Below are positions 21,872 through 33,039 of a stretch of 64,000 nt of DNA, piece after piece (the first letter of the stretch is position 1; the number at the start of each line of letters is the position of its first letter). The position numbers were made by a program, and so were the translations under genes. The stretch covers positions 11,803,638 to 11,867,637 of the forward strand of contig CM053333.1 in assembly GCA_028583605.1 (NCBI GenBank), in the 5' to 3' direction. The notes below the pieces were generated by a model that was not told the origin of the DNA, did no database searches, and saw only the letters and a program-made list of their open reading frames with translations. This stretch comes from Dastarcus helophoroides (taxonomy: Eukaryota > Arthropoda > Insecta > Coleoptera > Bothrideridae).

Positions 21872-23624
21872 TCTCAAGTGTTTGCTAAATCATTCTAATG
21901 ATTTTATAAGATGAATTTTAGAATATTATTATCTGTGATCAATAGCTTAAATAGCAAAAGTAACTCCAACTGCAATGAAATCCCTCAAATTTATAAGAGC
22001 GAATTTGTTCTGGTTGTAGACACATGTTTAAAGAAGGTTAATTTTGATAATCAAATAAAATCTATTTTTATCGGTTCTTAGTTTATTTCTACTGAGGAGT
22101 GTATGCATATGCATTTCTGTATTAAAATTTTGTTTAGGACACCGCTACAGCTAGAGTGTAAAATGCAGTCATTGAATTGATTTGACACGACGTCACTTTA
22201 GAATGCATATTTGTAAAAACGAAATGACAAACACAAGCGAATATGTAAGGGGTCGTGCAAATGTCAGAAACTGCAGCAGTTTTATGATTTCCCCTATTAA
22301 ATGCAACCCCTCTTATATCAATTGCGAATAACTTGTCGTTCGCTACAGTGTTTGATTAGTGTAATATTTTATATGAACTACGCGGTAAAAGCTACATACA
22401 GATTGATTAGAAATCATAGAAACAGGAGATTTTAATTACACCTCTTGGTCATCAAGATGAAACTCATCGGTCGAACTCTTCTAGACCTGTATGTACTAAA
22501 ACCTGATTTGAATTGATGGGATCACACGTGAAAAAATGTCGATTCTCCTATTTAACACGTTTTTAGGAGTACCAAGAATAAAACCATCATAAAAGCATAG
22601 TAAACCATAAACACACAAAAAAGTTTTAAAAATAAGTATTACTTCATTTCGTATTTATTAGCTAATTCCAAGCGATGAAATGAAGATATTTTAATGGATA
22701 CAACACACGTTAGGAAATATAAAAGAGGAATCCTTGAAACTCAACGGGATTTATAAGACGCTTATTGGATGCGATTTATCAGATTCAATAGGAAACAAAG
22801 AAAAATCTAAACGTGCGCCCCTATTTTGATTTTCACTGCATTTGAAAGAAGGTCCTCGGATAGTTTAAAGCGTGCCATGGGCCGTGGGGCGAAGAGGGTG
22901 AAATTCCTTGCGCTATATTTTAAAGCGTTATCTAGTATCAGTGGCAAAGCTTCCAGAAAAAAGGAAAAAACCAGAATGGGGTTTATCGCGAGCCTGATGT
23001 TATATAATATGTTAGGTTAGTTGAACTGAAAGGCGGACCTAGGCGGAGCCTTTTGCATTGCTCGAATATAAGGCCAACCGTCGGGACGCCCGATCTCCTC
23101 CAAAGACGCCCAAACTGCTCGGTTACTCCAAACAATATGCAGCCGACTCCAGTCTTTTATATCTTATTCTTGGGAAATTTATCGTTGCTTCTTGATTATG
23201 ATGTCCAAATGCGAGTCAGACGTTAAATATTTCGTCTTCGGGTACATTTAAAAATTCGGAAAATTTCTCAATTATTTTAGAGGTTTCGTGGAAGGCTTTG
23301 TCATATAAATTAGTTCTGATCTGCGGGTGTTTATTCACATGGAGCGAACATTTTCTTTCCTATACTTACTATGAGATGTTAATATTTAATAATGAGTTAA
23401 AAAAAACAACAACTATTACAATGAAATAACAATAATGAATGAAATAACAATAAAACTTGTAATTTGTTTTTTTACAAGTTTTCAAAAATATTTCAGTTAC
23501 GATAACCTCAACAGTTTAAAATTTTTGAATATTTCGTTTAAAATGTTAATTGAACTTAACTGAGGTAAACTTGAAATTTTATTTTTCTTTTCAAATAACT
23601 GATATTTGATAATTCTAGATCACT
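21872..23624. other. Unassigned region
   Basis: At 22240-22320 GGGGTCGTGCAAATGTCAGA and AACCCCTCTTAT could be a scrap of a GGGGTCGT-type insect repeat. A GC-richer part at 22840-23130 has no supported gene. Two AATAACAATAAT-type runs occur near 23425-23455. Confidence 0.35.
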
Positions 23625-23720
23625 GATACCCAATCTGCGGGTTGTACTCCCCTAGGGGGTTGTGGTGAATTTAATTGAGAGTGGTTGCCTTTATATATGT
23701 CAGTTCTCCTCATTCTAAAA
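23625..23720 (+). mobile_element. Possible hAT-like terminal scrap
   Basis: CACTGATACCCAATCTGCGG and CTCCCCTAGGGGGTTGTGG resemble the CAGTGGTTCCCAA...GGGG start common to many hAT elements. No opposite end or 8-bp duplication was found. Confidence 0.35.
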
Positions 23721-24119
23721 AACAAAATCCAACAAAAATGTTTTTTTTTTATTTCACCCGATTTATTATCATAGTAAACTGTTTATTGTTAATTTAATTC
23801 TGGAAAATGTTGATTATAACAAAATATTTATCATTAATAACTTACATTTTGAGAGGTTTCCAAATTAAAAAAAAATACCTATAAACATTGTTTATTTTGA
23901 AAAAAATAATTTTGAATTTTCCTTTTTTTGAAAATATCTATTTGTTCAATTTTTAAATGTGGAAAAACTTTTTTGGCAAAATATACATTCTCATTTTTTT
24001 TAAATTGTAGATATTCTTTTTTTAAATGTTCATTTATTTTTAACATTTTCTTAAGTTGTTTGGATTATTTTTAATTTAAAAATTTTCGTTGTGAATTTTA
24101 TTTTAAAGAAATTTGACTG
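23721..24119. other. AT-rich spacer, SatA-like in part
   Basis: T-rich words such as TTTTTTGAAAATATC recur, but no clear array could be defined. Confidence 0.4.
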
Positions 24120-24347
24120 TAATGGTAGGTGTCCATTGGGGAGTAAAACTCGCGCAAGTAGCTGTCGAGGTGTTCTTGCAAGTCGACACATGTTTGCAAG
24201 CACATGTCCGAGGGTACCAGTGTAACTATCGGAGAGTTTTGTGTCGATAGTAGCACCTCAAGTGTACTCGTATACTAATTCTTTTCACTAGCGAAGAGTT
24301 ACTTGCAAAAATCGAACTTTGCGAGTTCTCGCAGAAATGTTTTCAAA

Positions 24348-24520
24348 ATGACCAGCAAAAAGGGTGGTTGAAAGATGAAGTTATGAATTTAATCAGCATT
24401 TATGAAGAAAATCCCTGGTTATGGGACCAAAAAAATAAAAATTTCAAGTTAAGGGAAAAAAGAAACCAAATTATTTACATTTGGGGATACAGACTACAAA
24501 CTGGAGTACGAGTCACCTAA
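24348..24520 (+). pseudogene. MADF/SANT-like accessory protein of Harbinger, fragment
   Basis: From the ATG at 24348, correcting one frameshift after codon 4, the text continues GWLKDEVMNLISIYEENPWL and then WDQKNKNFK. LI-x-YEE-P-LWD is the MADF/SANT-like DNA-binding pattern found in the accessory protein of PIF/Harbinger elements. Truncated at 24520. Confidence 0.6.
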
Positions 24521-24700
24521 ATTTAATTTCGTTAATAACGTTTTTTTTTCTTTTCTACTTATTCCTAGTATAATAATATACATATACTTGGCTGATGCTA
24601 GAAAACGCAATGTTATTACTATCCGATCCTGAAGAGAAATCGCATCTCTCAGTTTTGTGTCCAATTTGGCTACTGATGGTCCCATTGAATCAATGACAAA
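24494..24700 (-). pseudogene. Harbinger transposase N-terminal fragment
   Basis: The minus strand reads LDTKLRDAISLQDRIVITLR and then FLASAKY, matching the ERLAITLRFLATG-type region ahead of the DDE domain in Harbinger transposases. The catalytic domain is deleted, and the remnant overlaps the end of the plus-strand remnant. Confidence 0.6.
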
Positions 24701-24833
24701 TTGAAGCTAAACTGCACTTATTTGTACAAATGAGAGTTAAACTTTCTAAAATCGTCTCTCAAATGGCAACTCCTTTTCTAGTACTCTCACGAGACACTCG
24801 TGCAAGTTACTCTCCAATGGATACCTACCTTAA

Positions 24834-26239
24834 GGGCAAATGGCATCTGTGTACAATGGAAATTTTGGTTTACCTGGTCTCTGTTTTTCTCGTCATTCAG
24901 GAAATGTGCCCTTAATTAGAGGAATGTAGCCCCCGTGTTTAAAATAAAATTCGTTAGCGGGTTCGGGGGAGAAATTAGCCAATAAATTTCAGATCACGGT
25001 TAAAAAATGTCACGAGTTGGCCACAATGTTGTCGCACAATAAAAGCTTTGCTGGCGGACCCCAGTTTTCTATTCTAAGCGTTGTTATCTAAGTTTCATCA
25101 ATCATGACAAATTTTAATATTGCGGCAACATATTATGAGATACTAAATTCTATACAATATCGTTGACAGCTTGTCGTTTTTCTGCTGTCCATTTAATCAT
25201 TCAGTTTTCGAACTCACTTTGAGCTTAAAATTAATAATCGGACAATTTTCTGGGTTATAATTTAATAAAATGTAGGATTTAATGCGGAAATAAATCGGGA
25301 GCGGGTCGCTGGCGGCAGGGTAGGGCACCTTTTAAATAATTTTCTTTGAAAATCTTTTACACGGTTTTAAACATCTAAGTGACACGCAGCCTGTCCCCTA
25401 CTTTAATTTAATCCGTCCTTGAATGAGCTAACTTTTCATTTATTTTTGTACTTTGTGACTTTTCTCCTCCTTATTACTTTGCTTCTTCGGAGATTTTTAA
25501 GTTTCTTTGATGCCCGCTTTTAAATAGTAGGTAATTATATTTGTTTGTTTTTCTTTAATCTACTTAGCAATTTAAACGCTTTTCGCCGCCTTCAGTTTTA
25601 CGCCTTATGAAGGGTTATTTATTGCAGACGTAACAAATTAGCTATTAATATAATGGCGATGTAAAAAATTGGATAGCTAATATTTGCTCCCTTCGCATTC
25701 CTCGTTGGCTATATGAAAAGAGAAGAATAAAGGGCTAAAAGAGAAAAAGAAAATGTTCCCTGCAGCAATAATAATCCTGTTTAAATCATTGACATTTATT
25801 TGAGAAGTTAGCAGGCAGTTATTGCTGCCACAATATACCTTTTAGACGTCAAGAACAGGGCCTAATATTTGGGGACATAAATTTACAAAACACTGCAAAA
25901 CTGAGTGAAACAGAGCTACAGAGGACATCATAAATATGGGGCCGTAGGAACATTTGTTAAACGTATCTTTTATTTGAAAGAAAATATATCCACTCGGTAT
26001 TTATCATCGGGCTGGAATGCGTATTATTCCACAAATTATAAGGGTTATTCCACGCCAATGCGCTGATGTTTCATATACCTAACCGCTACAATCGAAACTT
26101 TCGTCTCTCAAACAATTCATAATTAATTTTGGTGCATATGAGACTATGGTTTTATAACTCCATGACTCCCCCTAGAAACGTTGAATAGGCAAATTAAGAG
26201 AAATATTGTTAGTTCTAAATGAAATCAGTTTTACTCTTT
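24834..26239. other. Unassigned region
   Basis: AT-rich with no recognised element and no frame with protein character. Confidence 0.4.
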
Positions 26240-26244
26240 TTAGG

Positions 26245-26345
26245 GTTCCGTACCTTAGGAGGAAAAAACGGAACCCTTATCGCTCCTCGCGTCCGTCAGA
26301 GGTTTTTCTTGAAAGCTAGGAACCTGAAATTTGGCACAACTATGA
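26245..26345. repeat. Insect interspersed repeat with GGGTTCCGT palindrome
   Basis: AGGGTTCCGT and ACGGAACCCT form a perfect 10-bp inverted repeat around a 16-bp spacer. CCTGAAATTTGGCACAA follows about 50 bp later. This combination is one I know from many insect, especially lepidopteran, genomes as part of unclassified interspersed repeats. The ends could not be placed. Confidence 0.45.
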
Positions 26346-26764
26346 ATCTTGGTAACGGGCACATATATCGCCAATCAACGATTACACAAAAAAAATGAGA
26401 ATAAAAGTGGGGGTTAAATTGATGCACAAAAAAATCAAGTTTTAATTAATATATCGCGTCAGGTATCATTTAAAAGATTATCATTTAAGGATCCAAAAAT
26501 ATTCAAAGAAACCCTTTTAACAATTTTTAGTTCAGTGCTCTTAATATACAACTCAAAATTTCCAAAAAATGACCCCCTTCTGATATCCCAGGTTTCTAGT
26601 AGATATTAGGCCATAGATCATAGATTATAGGAAAACTGCAGATTGTTTTTGATATTGTAAACAGAAGTGATTACTTCTCAAAGCTCTTTGACCTATATAA
26701 GCATTAATTCTTATACAATAAAAAATATTGGTTACGCGAATCATAAGTGGACATAGATAGCCAC
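26346..26764. other. Unassigned region
   Basis: No gene or repeat was recognised. Confidence 0.4.
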
Positions 26765-27660
26765 ACTGATGTTTAATCAGTACGTTAAGAAAAACATGAA
26801 TTATCCCCCCGGTTTATAGATGGATCAAAGATGACACATGGACTGGAGTGGGAATTTATGGCTCTAACTATAGGTTAGGTAAACTATAGGTTACCTGTCT
26901 TTCAAAAAATACATGTAAGAGAATTCTGCGCTTACGAGTGCCTTCGAAGAAACCTGAAAGGAACAAAGATCTATTTTAACTATGACAACCAAGTGGCAAA
27001 AAAGGTTCTCACTAGTTGCATTGTCAAATCCAAACTAGTTTGGGACAGTCAACAAACCCTAAAGCAACTGGCTAAACACAATAGGATCCAACTTAAGTGG
27101 GTGCCATGGCACAAAGGAATACAAGGGAATGAAGCTGCCGATCAACTCGCTAGAGAAGGATCTGCATCGTCATTTCTTGGACCTGAATTGGCTTTTGATT
27201 TTTCTAAAGGTCAAATCAACAATGTCGTCAAAAAATGGGAAGCAAAGTCAAGAATTTCCCACTGGAGCTCATATCCAGGTCTACGACAAGCGAAAAGATT
27301 CATATCTAGAACGCTTGAAAAGACAAAGGTCTTAGAACTCAACAAATCCGAATTGACGATACTAACCTTAACAGGACATTGTCCTATGAGGTAGCACCTC
27401 AAGAAAATGGGTTAAGCTGAAACAGACCTACGTCGCTTTTGCGCAGAAGCTGCGGAGACTGCAGAACATGTGCGATACGCTTGCTCGCAAAAGTCACGTC
27501 CAACACGGACAGGCGCTCTTAAACACCTCAGATGTAGAAAAACTCAATCCCAGGTCTATAATAAATTTCTACAAGAGTTTGAACCTGGGAAATATATAGA
27601 TCAGGGTATGCACAAAAGATCTTCTTAGTTCGAGGAGCGAGGTGGACGAAAAGAAACACG
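26765..27660 (+). pseudogene. RNase H-bearing LINE, 3' part (copy B)
   Basis: Same family as 19795-20885. The RNase H start is readable as FIDGSKMTHGLEWEFMAL near 26820, the first-Asp region. The next catalytic region (SDSQAA in copy A) has decayed to NYDNQVAKK. The end of the domain is WHKGIQGNEAADQLAREGS at 27100-27170. The C-terminal LTGHCPMR region and a Cys/His stretch (LRRFCAEAAETAEHV) follow to about 27470. The 3' end shares ACACGAAACGACCCAT with copy A and is followed by ATATATAATC. Copy B keeps more of the domain end than copy A but has stops and frameshifts. Confidence 0.82.
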
Positions 27661-28148
27661 AAACGACCCATATATAATCTAATCTACGCGAATCATATGT
27701 ATATTTTAGGAGTTATTACAGGTTTATTAATTACGCGTAAATATTCTAACTGCGGCAGATCAGCCGATGTACAATGCACCAAACACCAGAGCCAGCCAGC
27801 TGAGCGGAGATATTGCGACCGAACGTAAAGCGTGTATTACTCATTGTGAATAGTGAATAGGCATGTAAATACTTTTAATTTGATCGATTGATATTGGTGT
27901 TATACTTATTATGACAACAGCTAGTTCCAGTTGAATAAATGTTGCGATCGACTGTATAAAAAAGTATCTGTTTGTAAATAGACAATTCATTTATTTTTCA
28001 GTAATTACACAATTTGGATGATGTTACATAAACAAAAAATAAAGTAGTACATAGTATTGTTAGTATGGAACCCTAATTGTGCGAGTTCAACTCGCTCTTG
28101 GAGAACTTTTTTTTTATTGCAGGATGTTTATTTTAAAATAAAATTCCA
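27661..28148. other. Unassigned region
   Basis: No feature was recognised. A GC-richer patch lies at 27750-27830. Confidence 0.4.
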
Positions 28149-28152
28149 TACA

Positions 28153-28887
28153 CAGTGAGACCCCGCTTAACGCTGCTCTGTTTAGCACTGTTTCGGTTTA
28201 ACGCTTTTTTATTGGAATAGTGGGATTCCCTGAAAATTGCACGCATCATTAGGTTTCCTCTAATACTAAAGTATATACAACGTACATTATATTTTTTTTT
28301 TGAATGAGGTAATAAAAAAATGTTTGAAATAAGTGTGGAAAAACGTTTGGTCAGATCTACACGAAGACGATGGCAGTAGAAAATCTGTTGTTGATATGAA
28401 TGAAATAGTCGAATTAGCGAATCAAACAGGTTTAGGAATGGAGAAGATTTCAAAAAAAAATTAATGATGAGCTCAAGGAAATAGTGAATCAAGAAGAACA
28501 TAAAAATATTGAAAAATGTGATTCTGAAGAAAAGCAAAAAATAAACTGTCAAGGTCATTTCTAAAAACCAGTTTAGCTACAGAAATTAAGAAATAATTTA
28601 TTGAAAATGAAGCAGAATTTGATAGGAGTTCAAAGGCAAGACGGAGTGCCAACTTCTTATGGGGCGTAAAAGAAAATTACAAATGACATAAGGCAGCTTC
28701 TTGATAAAAAAACAAAAAAATTGGAAAAGCAGAATATGAATGATCCAAATATAAATGGCGACTTACTTTTTATACCCGTTTTCCCTAACCCCATTATTTA
28801 CATAAAGAGATGACCTCGTTTAACGCTGTTTCGTATAACACTCTATTTGGTTGGAACGTAATCCCCTCGTTAAACGAGGTATTACTG
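28153..28887 (+). mobile_element. Tigger-type element, internally deleted, 735 bp
   Basis: Left end CAGTGAGACCCCGCTTAACG; complement of right end CAGTAATACCTCGTTTAACG. TA follows the right end (28888-28889), and on the left TA lies 2 bp outside (28149-28150). Inside, the plus strand at 28330-28550 reads VWSDLHEDDGSRKSVVDMNE and then IVELANQTGLG with a Glu/Lys-rich tail. This is the C-terminal part of a Tigger transposase, so the element is a deletion derivative. Its ends differ from those of the element at 2851-5099, so it is a different subfamily. Confidence 0.75.
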
Positions 28888-28889
28888 TA

Positions 28890-29159
28890 TACCAAATAAG
28901 GTTATATGGTTATATGAAGTGCCAGATTAACCAAATAAATAAGCTTCATAATTTGAAAGAGACTTTGTTATTTAATTTAGTTTCGTTTCGTTAGGAAAAC
29001 ACTTGGTGTTGCAGTACATTTTGTATATCTCATAAATATGAATTATCAAAGAAACGAAAATAACAATGAAATGAAATAGTTTTTTTTTCAAATGAAGACC
29101 CTCTTCTCTCCGCCTCTAATGAGAGATAGAAAGAGAAAAGTCTCTCTTCTCTTCTCCCC
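28890..29159. other. Unassigned spacer
   Basis: AT-rich, nothing recognised. Confidence 0.4.
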
Positions 29160-29271
29160 TACTATATCTCTTTTTTCTCCCCCCTCTCTCTCTATCTCTC
29201 ACGTCTCTCGCTTCTCTCTCTCTCTCTCTCTCTCTCTCTCCCCTCTCTCCCTCCCTCTCACTCTCTCTCAC

Positions 29272-29360
<89 letters not shown>
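29160..29360. repeat. (CT)n microsatellite
   Basis: About 200 bp of pyrimidine-only sequence, with an uninterrupted CT run at about 29281-29360. Long frames over it are artefacts of the repeat. Confidence 0.95.
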
Positions 29361-29363
<3 letters not shown>

Positions 29364-30080
29364 AGATGATAGACGTTTGTGTCTTGCTCCAAAATTTCAA
29401 ATCGCAATATTGCAATTTACAAAAATCTAAATCTCAGGCGCTTGTGTATGTATTAAAGCTCCAAATTGCAGAAGTCTTTCTTCAAACTCCAGAGCGTTTC
29501 TTTGGTTTTCCCATACTTTGAGATGGCAGACGTTTGTGTCTTGCTCCAAAATTTCTAATCGCAATATTGCAATTTGCAAGAATCTAGATCTCAGGAGCTT
29601 GTGTATGTATTGAAGCCCCAAAGGACAGAAGCCTTTCTTCAAACTCCAGAGCGTTTCTTAGGTGTTTGTGTCATCTACAAATCCTTCAGGTTATTGACGA
29701 TTGTGTTATCCTTAGTACTCCAGAAGGCAGGTTCACATGGTCTTCTTCAAAATCTCCTGATGGCTTGTATTTTGCTTAAAACTGCAGAATGCAAGTTCCT
29801 TTGTTTTCTTCTTTACAATTTGAAAGTCCAATGTCTTTGATCAAAATTTCAGATCGCTGTTGACGTTTGTATCTTTCTCTGGAATTACAGATCGCATATT
29901 CCTTTATCTTTACCCAAAACTCCAGATAACCGCTTGTATTTTCCTTAAAATTCTAGAAAACAAATTCCTACGTATTCTTCCAAAATTTCAGATAGCAGGA
30001 CTTGTTTTCCTCCAAAAGTTCAGATCACAGGCGCTTGTCTCTTCTCCCAATACTTCAGATTATAAGCCAGTGGTCTCCAA
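29361..30080. repeat. SatC: 33-36 bp degenerate minisatellite
   Basis: The unit is approximately CTTCCAAAACTCCAGATCGC followed by AGGCGCTTGTGTCTT. The first part has a higher-order repeat: 29361-29517 and 29518-29674 match closely at a period of 157 bp. The array continues at 31700 and 33040. Confidence 0.75.
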
Positions 30081-30394
30081 TCCTATGCCTTTTTTTTTTA
30101 GTCATAAAGAGTGATGGAGCTATTGGCGAAAATCCTAAATATCGACTTTTTTAATCGGCATTTATTTTCGGATAGCTGCACTACTGAAACAAATAAATGA
30201 CGCTCGCCTCGTATTCTACGAGGGTAAATCAAATATGAACCGGAATTTCTATCATGCCGCCATGAGGGCGTCGGGAGTGTGCGCATACTCTTACACCTGT
30301 TAGATGGGGATATCACGTGACTTCCTGCGCTCACGTCCATGAGAGCAGGAATTCCGTTCTCGCCGTTCGTCAGTTGTAAATAATAAGTGAGCAA

Positions 30395-31585
30395 GAGCTT
30401 CATCCGCACGTTGCGCAGCGCATTATTATTAAATTTCTTGCAGTTGAAGGTGTAAAGCCCGCCGAAATTCTTCGTAGACTAGAGGCACAGTTTGGGGATA
30501 CTTGTTTGAAGAAAACTCGAGTCTGTGTGTGAGTGGCCAGTTTAAGAGAGGCGCATCCAAGGGACGTTCATCAGTTTCTCAACAACGTTGGGTGGCTGAA
30601 TGAATGACCAAGGACACCTCAATCACGGGGATAGCACAATGGGCCCGGAAAGGGTGGCCTAAGTGCTGGCCTAAACTTTAGGCAACCCACAACGAATTCA
30701 GAATCCAGAATAATTCGAGTCTATGAATAGCACAAAAAATTTTTGGAAGGACGAACAAAAGTTGAAAATAAACCCCATGACCGTCGTTCTTGGACCAGTG
30801 TAGTGTGACTGCGGACAAGATTAACGCTGTTCAACGCCTTTTGGAAGGTGATCGTTGTTTAACTGTTGGTGAAATTGCAGCTCAAATAGGGAGTGCTCAA
30901 TCCATCATTTTAGATGAGCTGGGGTTTCGAAAATTTTCTGCCAGGTGAGTACCTAGTCTTTTGTCTGAAGAACAGAAACAACGTCTGGAGATTTGTCACC
31001 GCCATCTTGGACGTTTTCAACGTGAAGGTGATGGTTTTTTGTAACGTATCGTTACGTGTGATGAGACTTGGATTCACCATTACACCCCTGAATCCAAACA
31101 AGCAAGCATGGACTGGAGAAGAAAGGGGGAAAGTGCACATGTCAAGCCAAAAACTCGCCTCTCAGCTGGAAAGGTTCTTGCGACGGTGTTTTGAGATTTT
31201 AAAGGAGTTGCGCAGGTAGATTTTCTGCATGAACGTCGTACGGTTAACCTACTACTGCCAGCTATCGGATAAAGCAAAACGTGCATATCGACGGAAGAGG
31301 CGCGAATTTTTACTTCAAGACAATGCCCGCCCCCACTCAGCCAATCTGACACATCAACAATTAGAGAAAATACATTGGGCAACATAAGACCACTTTCCTT
31401 ATAATCCCGACTTATCACCATGCGATTATCATATGTTTCGGCCTCTGAAAGAAGCTCTAGAAGGTAACCGATTCCATGATGATGCTGCTGTTGAGACATT
31501 TGTGCGCAATTGGCTGCAAACACGCCCCACTTCTTTTTATGAGGAGGCATTAAAAAACTCCCAATCCGTTAGGAAAAATGCATAA
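30395..31585 (+). pseudogene. mariner transposase (DD34D type), broken
   Basis: The plus strand shows the N-terminal HTH region (AEILRRLEAQFGDTCLKKTR at 30455-30520). After the insert come VTADKINAVQRLLEGD, then VGEIAAQIG and IILDELGFRK (second HTH). Then CDETWIHHYTPESKQASMDW at about 31055 holds the first catalytic Asp. Next is a decayed counterpart of the HDNARP motif (the reading QDNARPHSANL at 31315). Last is YNPDLSPCDYHMF at about 31400, the third Asp. Several frameshifts are present. The protein would cut and paste the element at TA sites if intact. Confidence 0.82.
30528..30712 (+). mobile_element. Short retroposon-like insert, 185 bp, in mariner
   Basis: It shares about 165 bp with the insert at 13883-14049, including GGGCCCGGAAAGGGTGGCC and AACTTTAGGCAACCCACAAC. 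The flanking repeat is ACTCGAGTCTGTG against ATTCGAGTCTATG (30515-30527 and 30713-30725, two mismatches). The uninterrupted sister mariner at 47540-47570 confirms that the sequence is absent from the ancestral element. It carries a 7-bp internal duplication (GAATTCA) near its end. Confidence 0.78.
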
Positions 31586-31699
31586 CAAAATCAGGAGATT
31601 ATGTAGAAAAATAGTTAATAACTTTTATAGATGTATCTATGTACTATTTAAAATTTTAAAAACAAATTCCGGCTCTTATTTGATTTACCCTTTTACATT

Positions 31700-32345
31700 G
31701 TCCTCTTGGGCACAACAAGTTTGGAGTCCCCTGTTAAAAACGCCTATATTCCTGAAAACTTCGGAAAGCATATTTCTTTTACTTCCTCAAATTTTAGGGC
31801 GCAAGTTACTTCGTTTCTTCTAAAACCTGTGATTTCTGTGTCTTCCTCCAAAATTCTAGATGGCAGCTTCTTTCCATCTCTTCCAAAATTCTATATTTTT
31901 GTTAAAACTCCACAGTGCAGGATTTTTTATTCTTCCAAAACTCCAGAGCGCAGGTACTTGTGTCTTTTTTCAGTCCTTCAGATTACAGGCGCTTGTTCCT
32001 TAAAACTCCAAAGAACAGGTTGCTTTGTCTTTTTCCAACTTTCCAAATCTTAGACTCTTGTGTTTTTCCCAAAACTTCAGAGTGCAAATAAATTCTTTCG
32101 TTTTCTTGCAAAACTTCAAATCGCAGTCGCTTGTGTCTTCTTCAAAAATTTCACATCGAAGGCGCTTATGTCTTCTTTCAATCCTCCAGATTACAAGTTG
32201 ATAGCGTAGGTACCCTTTTGGGTTTGCCCAAACTCAGCGGTGTAAACATCGTTTTAGCTTAACGATGTTTATACCGTTGAGTTTCGGCAAACCAACCTAC
32301 GGTATCAACTTGTAATCTGGAGGATTGGAAGAAGATATAAGCGCA
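31700..32345. repeat. SatC array, second block
   Basis: Units such as CAAAACTTCAAATCGCAGTC followed by GCTTGTGTCTTCTT are spaced 31-40 bp, most often 33-36 bp. The block ends in the palindrome at 32162-32344. Confidence 0.72.
32162..32344. repeat. Palindrome, arms about 90 bp
   Basis: The left arm runs from GCGCTTATGTCTTCTTTCAA to AAACATCGTT and the right arm from AACGATGTTTATACCG to GGAAGAAGATATAAGCGC. The loop is only about 5 bp (TAGCT). The outer 35 bp of each arm are SatC units, so the arm was made by inverted duplication of local sequence and not by insertion of a complete foldback element. Confidence 0.8.
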
Positions 32346-33039
32346 TATTTTTAAAAACTCTTGGGATAATTACACTCTAATGAATGACAAGATGTTTACG
32401 AAAACTTGGAAGCAATTCAAATTAAGAACAAAGCTGGCGTAATTATCTGATCAGGATAATTGTTAATAGCATTTATCAGACCGGACCTTAATTATCCTTG
32501 CTAAGGAGATTCTATGAAATTCATTGGGGTGTAATTGAATCTTAATGAGCGTGCTTAGTGAATTATTATAAAAGGAGTGGTTCGTTCAAGCTGAAGGAAA
32601 GGTGGACCGAGTAGCCTTCTTTAGAGCGACTGCTGTCGATCACGGACGCCTGCCATCGGGGGTGAATTGAGTAGCTTTCTATCGGCGGCCTCCGCAGCTC
32701 ACAAAATTATCACCACAGTAATGTTCACTAAAAGACGGCGGTCAAAGGAACGAAAGTTTCGGAACCGCGTTAAACTACCAAAGAACCATGATGATGAAGC
32801 TGAAGGCAGTTCCTGGTCAGTTGGCAGACCGCACCAAGACAGCAGCCCGAAAAAATTCAACATCACCAGCTCGACGCTCCATTTGCCTAACGATTGTGAT
32901 TTAGTTTCGACGATTGATTGAGAACTCCGAAAAGTGCTTGTTGTGAATCCCAGGTGTCAAAAAACATAATGGATTTTTCCTCCGTGTATTTTATTTTTGT
33001 GAATACCAGTGACCAGAGACCTAGCGGCATCAAAATGCA
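32346..33039. promoter_or_regulatory. Unassigned non-repetitive island with a TATA-like site
   Basis: A TATAAAAGG box is present near 32568, preceded by repeated AATTATC words. About 35 bp later GCTGAAGGAAAGGTGGACC begins a GC-richer stretch to about 32940. A basic open frame exists from ATG at 32721 (MFTKRRRSKERKFRNRVK) to 32921. It might be an LTR/leader region of an old retroelement or a host promoter. Neither could be confirmed. Confidence 0.25.

Larger units (their letters stand above)
24123..24830. mobile_element. Harbinger/PIF element remnant, 708 bp
   Basis: Inverted termini: left TGGTAGGTGTCCATTGGGGA, right complement AGGTAGGTATCCATTGGAGA. TAA flanks both ends (24120-24122 and 24831-24833), the TWA-type 3-bp target site of PIF/Harbinger. 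Inside are remnants of the two proteins these elements usually carry, a Myb/SANT-MADF-like protein on the plus strand and a transposase on the minus strand. Confidence 0.8.
30219..31693 (+). mobile_element. mariner element, 1475 bp including a nested insert
   Basis: The left end is CGAGGGTAAATCAAATATGA and the right-end complement reads TGTAAAAGGGTAAATCAAAT, a decayed version. TA lies at both sides (30217-30218 and 31694-31695). The element belongs to the same family as the one at 46933-47848. It carries the transposase pseudogene at 30395-31585 and a 185-bp insert at 30528-30712. SatC lies on both sides, so it inserted into that array. Confidence 0.85.

Noticed and set aside
29092..29415. 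Ser/Leu-rich and Arg/Glu-rich frames on both strands
   Set aside because: They translate the (CT)n microsatellite.
31080..31550. 156-codon minus-strand open frame in the mariner
   Set aside because: The plus-strand frames carry the mariner transposase motifs (CDETW, PDLSPCDY); the minus frame is its shadow.
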